The notes beneath the pieces are model-generated. The model was not told the origin of the DNA, did no database searches, and worked only from the letters and a program-made list of their open reading frames with translations. Positions 60,421 to 64,000 of a DNA stretch of 64,000 bases are shown in pieces. The stretch covers positions 30,814,001 through 30,878,000 of the forward strand of contig OX419760.1 of NCBI GenBank assembly GCA_948567375.1, in the 5' to 3' direction. The stretch comes from Lunularia cruciata. Taxonomy: Eukaryota > Streptophyta > Marchantiopsida > Lunulariales > Lunulariaceae. Position 1 is the stretch's first letter. The number at the start of each line of letters is the position of its first letter. The position numbers and the translations under genes were made by a program.

Positions 60421-63400
60421 TTCCAAAAAATTGCAGTTATGCAGAGTTTGGGTTTGGATAGATGAAATTACTGATTGAAATTGCGTATTTCAAAGATATT
60501 TTATTTATATTTGAGATAATTGCACTATATAGGAATTTCGATTATAAAGTTGTTTGCAATGGGAATGCTCTCTCGAATCCTTTGTAGTTATGAATAGTGA
60601 AGTTTACTGCACTTCCGCGTGTATTTTAGTCTGTTCCAGACTCATTGCACTTATTGCACTTATAAGGGTGGAGTGTGTATGTTTCATAAAAACGTCATGG
60701 CACACTCATTACTCTATTTGATTGGTTGAATCAAATACACGGCGAGGTCGAACCCAACGAGGGTCCTCTTCAATATACACGATGGATGATATATTTTGGG
60801 TTTCTAGCCGTGAGGTTCTTAGCGCAACACCCCGTATCTCAAGTCACCATCTATCATGGGTGCTTCCTTGCACCTTAAGGTAGCATGTTGCTTTCATTTG
60901 TTCACAAAGATTTTATTTCAGAGGGCTGATAGAACGTGCACATGAGTGAGTAGGAAGAAATTGCAACCGACTTTAAACAAAAATTTATTATACATCAAGA
61001 TGTGGAGAGGGGAACGAAGTCATCGTGGAGCAGCCGTCACCGAGGGTGGTGGTAATAGGTTTCAAGTTAATATAAACAAAGGCTCGTAATTCTCCCTAGA
61101 AAACATGATAGTGAATTCGTCAAGGAGTGCATAATTTTATGATTTTTTCGAGTTATCAAGTTTAGATCAAAAGTTCATCAAAGATTTTTAAGACATTTTT
61201 CTGTTGAAATACGCATTATTGACGCATTGCTCCATTGGATGTGGATTCAAAAGTGTAAAGAATCACTCATTTCCAAAGAAAACAAGTTCCAGTTAGAATG
61301 GAACCGCATAATGTTAATGTAATGTTCTGCAATGTGGCAAAACAATCGTTCTAAAATTGATTTACTATGACTTTCAATATCATTTTCGTGGAAATAGGTA
61401 ATAAGATAGAAGAAAAAATTGGATATTAGCTGAAAATGCTTGTAATCTATTAAGATATCTCTGAAATTTTCATACGAGCTCTCCCATTTTATCAGATCAA
61501 TTCCACAGAGTATTTACATAACTTGACGGAGGAAGAAATGCCAATCAAGATGAAGAATGAGATTTTTTTTCGTTACTCAATTTTAAAGTAAATTCGTTCA
61601 TAGATTATCACCATACTTACCATAATGTAACGTGAGAAATACTTAGTGAAATATTAGAAGAGTTTAAATTTACAGAATTCTTGGAGTCTTAGATTTCAGA
61701 TTACTTAAAGCTTTTCTTGTTGCATGGATTTGAGGTTTCTAGAAAGTTCTTATTCGCAATCAAGCGTGAGAATTACATTGACACAGTTTATGGGAGAAAG
61801 CTGAGGAGACCTTTGGAAGAATTTCAATTTTAAAGAAAAATGTACCAAAGAACTAAATCTTAAAGGTCATAAGATATCCTTATCCATTTTATGGACTTTT
61901 CAGACAATTATCTTTTGGACTCATCGTAAATCTTTATGGAGATCTATTTTTCAAAGCCAGTATATTTGAAACTAAATTGCCTTATATGATATATTGCCTA
62001 ATCCACCCATAATACACATGTGAACTCAGTTGGGGAAGATGGTTGCAGGAAAACGGTTATTCTCCCGCTCAACCAATTCTCTCCATGACATGATAGTTCG
62101 TCTCTTCAATATTCTTCTTTGTATATAAGTAAAGTGAGCTTAAACATAAAATCCAGTCATAAGATAGAATGACACTTGCCTTACCAATATGGAGCTTCAG
62201 AAGACAGAACATGAACTTTCAAAATATGAACAATAGAAAATGGAAGAAGAGAATAAACAGAGAAAATAAATAATTATAAATCAGGGGTACAAGCTACAGT
62301 TGCCACATGTAAAAGAAACAACTCGAAAGTAGCCAAAGATAATGAAAATAGAAATGGAGAACGGGAGAATGAACACGTCGTGACCTCTTGCTCCACAAAA
62401 CATCGCCTGCAACGCCAGGTTCGTGCGTCTCAGCCAGAACGTCCGTCCGGTACAGGGATGACGTAACTGTATCAGGACGGTATGTGCCATGTACGGATAG
62501 CCACCGAAAGTTTAGACGGTGCAGGGAAGGATGGCGCCGTCAAACTTGCGTCAACGCTTTATTAAGGAAGCTCCCCTTCTTGGGCCCCTCCTCTATCTTG
62601 GTGGGAGCTACTGTATCTCGCTGAAGTTTTCACTCGCTCCAAATTTAGCGTGCTAGATAGCGGCAATCGGGAGCGATACCCTGAAGACTCCATGGCAGTC
62701 GGTAGCCTAACCCACTATAATAGCGACGTCTATAGGGGGAGCGCGAACTCACCAAGTTGAGCAGAGAATGGAATAGAGTCAAAGCAAAGCAAGGAAAACT
62801 CTCAAAGGACTTTTGGCGTCGTCCAGACCGAAACCTCCACGTGTATTACTTCTATCCTGGAGCCAACAGGAGACCTTAACAGATATCCATACAGATTCCG
62901 TGTAGAAAACATGGTGTACAACACAGAGAGAAAGGGAAGCTTTCAAGTGGATCCACGTAGAAACATCCTAGATCTTGGAGCAAAGCATAGTGAGAGGATG
63001 CAGGATATCGAGGTGCGGACATGGCACATGTGACCCAGGTTTAGTACTGAACCTCAGGTAAGCCGGGCTACTAAGCCGAGGTGGAGGTTGAAGGATCCAA
63101 TGACATGAGAGGCGGATGAGATTGACTTCCATGTTGGCCTCCCTGTTGTTGATCACGTAATAACCTCCTTTCAATTCCTCGACGGGGCTGCGGGACGGGG
63201 CCGTGGGGAGATGCGGGCGAGGGTGGAGACACGAGAGGGGGAGAGGCGAGATAATTTTTATAATTTCTGATGGCTCTATAGCATGTAACATTCGAGTGAA
63301 TAGTAAATTCTTTTCGGTTCTTAATTTCGGTTCCATGGGCACTTAACTGGCACTTAGATTGAAGACTATGGAGAATGGAGTAGAAAGTTATGAAGATTTT

Positions 63401-63588
63401 TAATTTTTTTACGGTTTAGAATGATCATTATACATTGAGAATGATGGGTCTGGAATTTTCATTTCCAATTTCTTGGTTTTCATGATTACGTTCCATGAGA
63501 ATTTAGTTTGAAAATTTTAGAGATGGAAATTGAAAATTATGAAAATTTATAAATTTGAGGGTTTGGAGAAATTGTTTTCTTATGTGAG
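60421..63588. other. Unassigned sequence upstream of catalase
   Basis: Mostly AT-rich (60420-62270), then mixed. Open frames (62281-62490, 62388-62624, 62968-63342) have no known domain. A CACGTG box is at 62838-62843 but lies 3 kb from the catalase start and has no assigned gene. No element ends were recognised. Confidence 0.4.
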
Positions 63589-63726
63589 TTGGGATGTGAT
63601 GGGTTTTGGTTTTGCAAATATGGGGGGATATGGAGAGGAGCAACATGTGTTACTATCACTATTCTTGTGCTAGCCATGGCTACACTTTCCCATGTGGGGT
63701 CGCCTAGAGCGGGTTGGGATACACCA

Positions 63727-63789
63727 TGCCCGGTGTGTCACCGACACTTTACTTCGCAAGGGGTAAAGACCCATGTGTGAAGGATGCAC
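63727..63789 (+). pseudogene. C2H2 zinc finger remnant with internal stop
   Basis: In frame with the open stretch 63589-63780 the sequence reads CPVCHRHF...KTH, then V, a TGA stop, and R-M-H. Ignoring the stop, the spacing is C-x2-C-x12-H-x4-H, a classic C2H2 finger. Such a finger with an RMH ending is common in N-termini of some non-LTR retrotransposons and in plant zinc-finger proteins. Which one is meant here cannot be decided because the frame is closed soon after (63838) and the window ends. Confidence 0.5.
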
Positions 63790-64000
63790 AAGGACTATGA
63801 TTGGACCACTTGGGATACCCACGTGAGATGAGCGACCACATCGATAGCAGTGATACTTGGGATTACGCACGCTTCTTCTATACCTTCGTTGATCGTTCCA
63901 GGGATATCGATCGAATCGTGGGAGTGGTTAGCTTCTCAAGCCAGTTGCATTTTGGGGTTATTTGAGACTAGTTTTCCATGTCCATGTCTATTCCATAGGC

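Noticed and set aside
1-64000. CRISPR arrays, operons, riboswitches or other bacterial features
   Set aside because: Spliced plant genes and LTR retrotransposons show the window is nuclear eukaryotic DNA, and none of the repeats has CRISPR spacing.

Overview
The window is nuclear DNA from a land plant. Three things support this. There is an intron-bearing plant-type catalase of exactly 492 codons whose first intron follows the MDPYK codons. There is an Hrq1/MrfA-type DEAH helicase with an N-terminal ubiquitin-like domain, as in plants, spread over about 21 exons with GT-AG introns. The rest is dominated by nested Ty3/gypsy chromoviruses (chromodomain-bearing LTR retrotransposons) primed by initiator tRNA-Met. 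The species cannot be fixed from the sequence alone.

Bases 1-33,627 are a retrotransposon cluster built mainly from two chromovirus families, all main copies on the minus strand and all broken by stops and frameshifts. Family B (LTR about 365-477 bp, ends TGTAA...TTACA) has one element at 1034-7722, a second at 14293-22144, and a solo LTR at 6692-7056. Family A (LTR about 580-740 bp, ends TGTAATAC...GTATTACA) has four representatives: a nearly complete young element at 24202-30787 with a perfect GTTGT target duplication; an old interrupted copy at 13799-33627; a deletion derivative at 11292-13798; and a solo LTR at 4495-5206. The families are nested in each other: A inside B, B inside B, B inside A and A inside A. 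A decayed piece of a third element type, with an integrase tail joined to a PHD finger, lies at 8641-9180.

Bases 33,628-44,200 are AT-rich, gene-free sequence with several two-copy tandem duplications. No gene was recognised there.

Bases 44,200-60,000 are a gene island with two convergent genes. The Hrq1-like helicase (plus strand, 44618-53430, about 1,226 residues) appears intact and has all the superfamily 2 motifs plus a C-terminal DUF1998/MrfA cysteine cluster. A probable copia-type solo LTR sits in its intron 17 and ends exactly at the next splice acceptor. The catalase (minus strand, 55654-59809, eight exons) also appears intact, with His65, Asn138 and Tyr348 at the expected positions. 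The two are unrelated in pathway: one acts in nuclear DNA repair, the other in peroxisomal H2O2 removal.

Bases 60,000-64,000 are the catalase 5' flank and unassigned sequence, with a broken C2H2 zinc finger at 63727-63789.

The most interesting observation is that family B LTRs carry clusters of heat-shock-element half sites, including perfect three- and four-unit elements, just upstream of a TATA box. That is the layout of a heat-responsive retrotransposon promoter.
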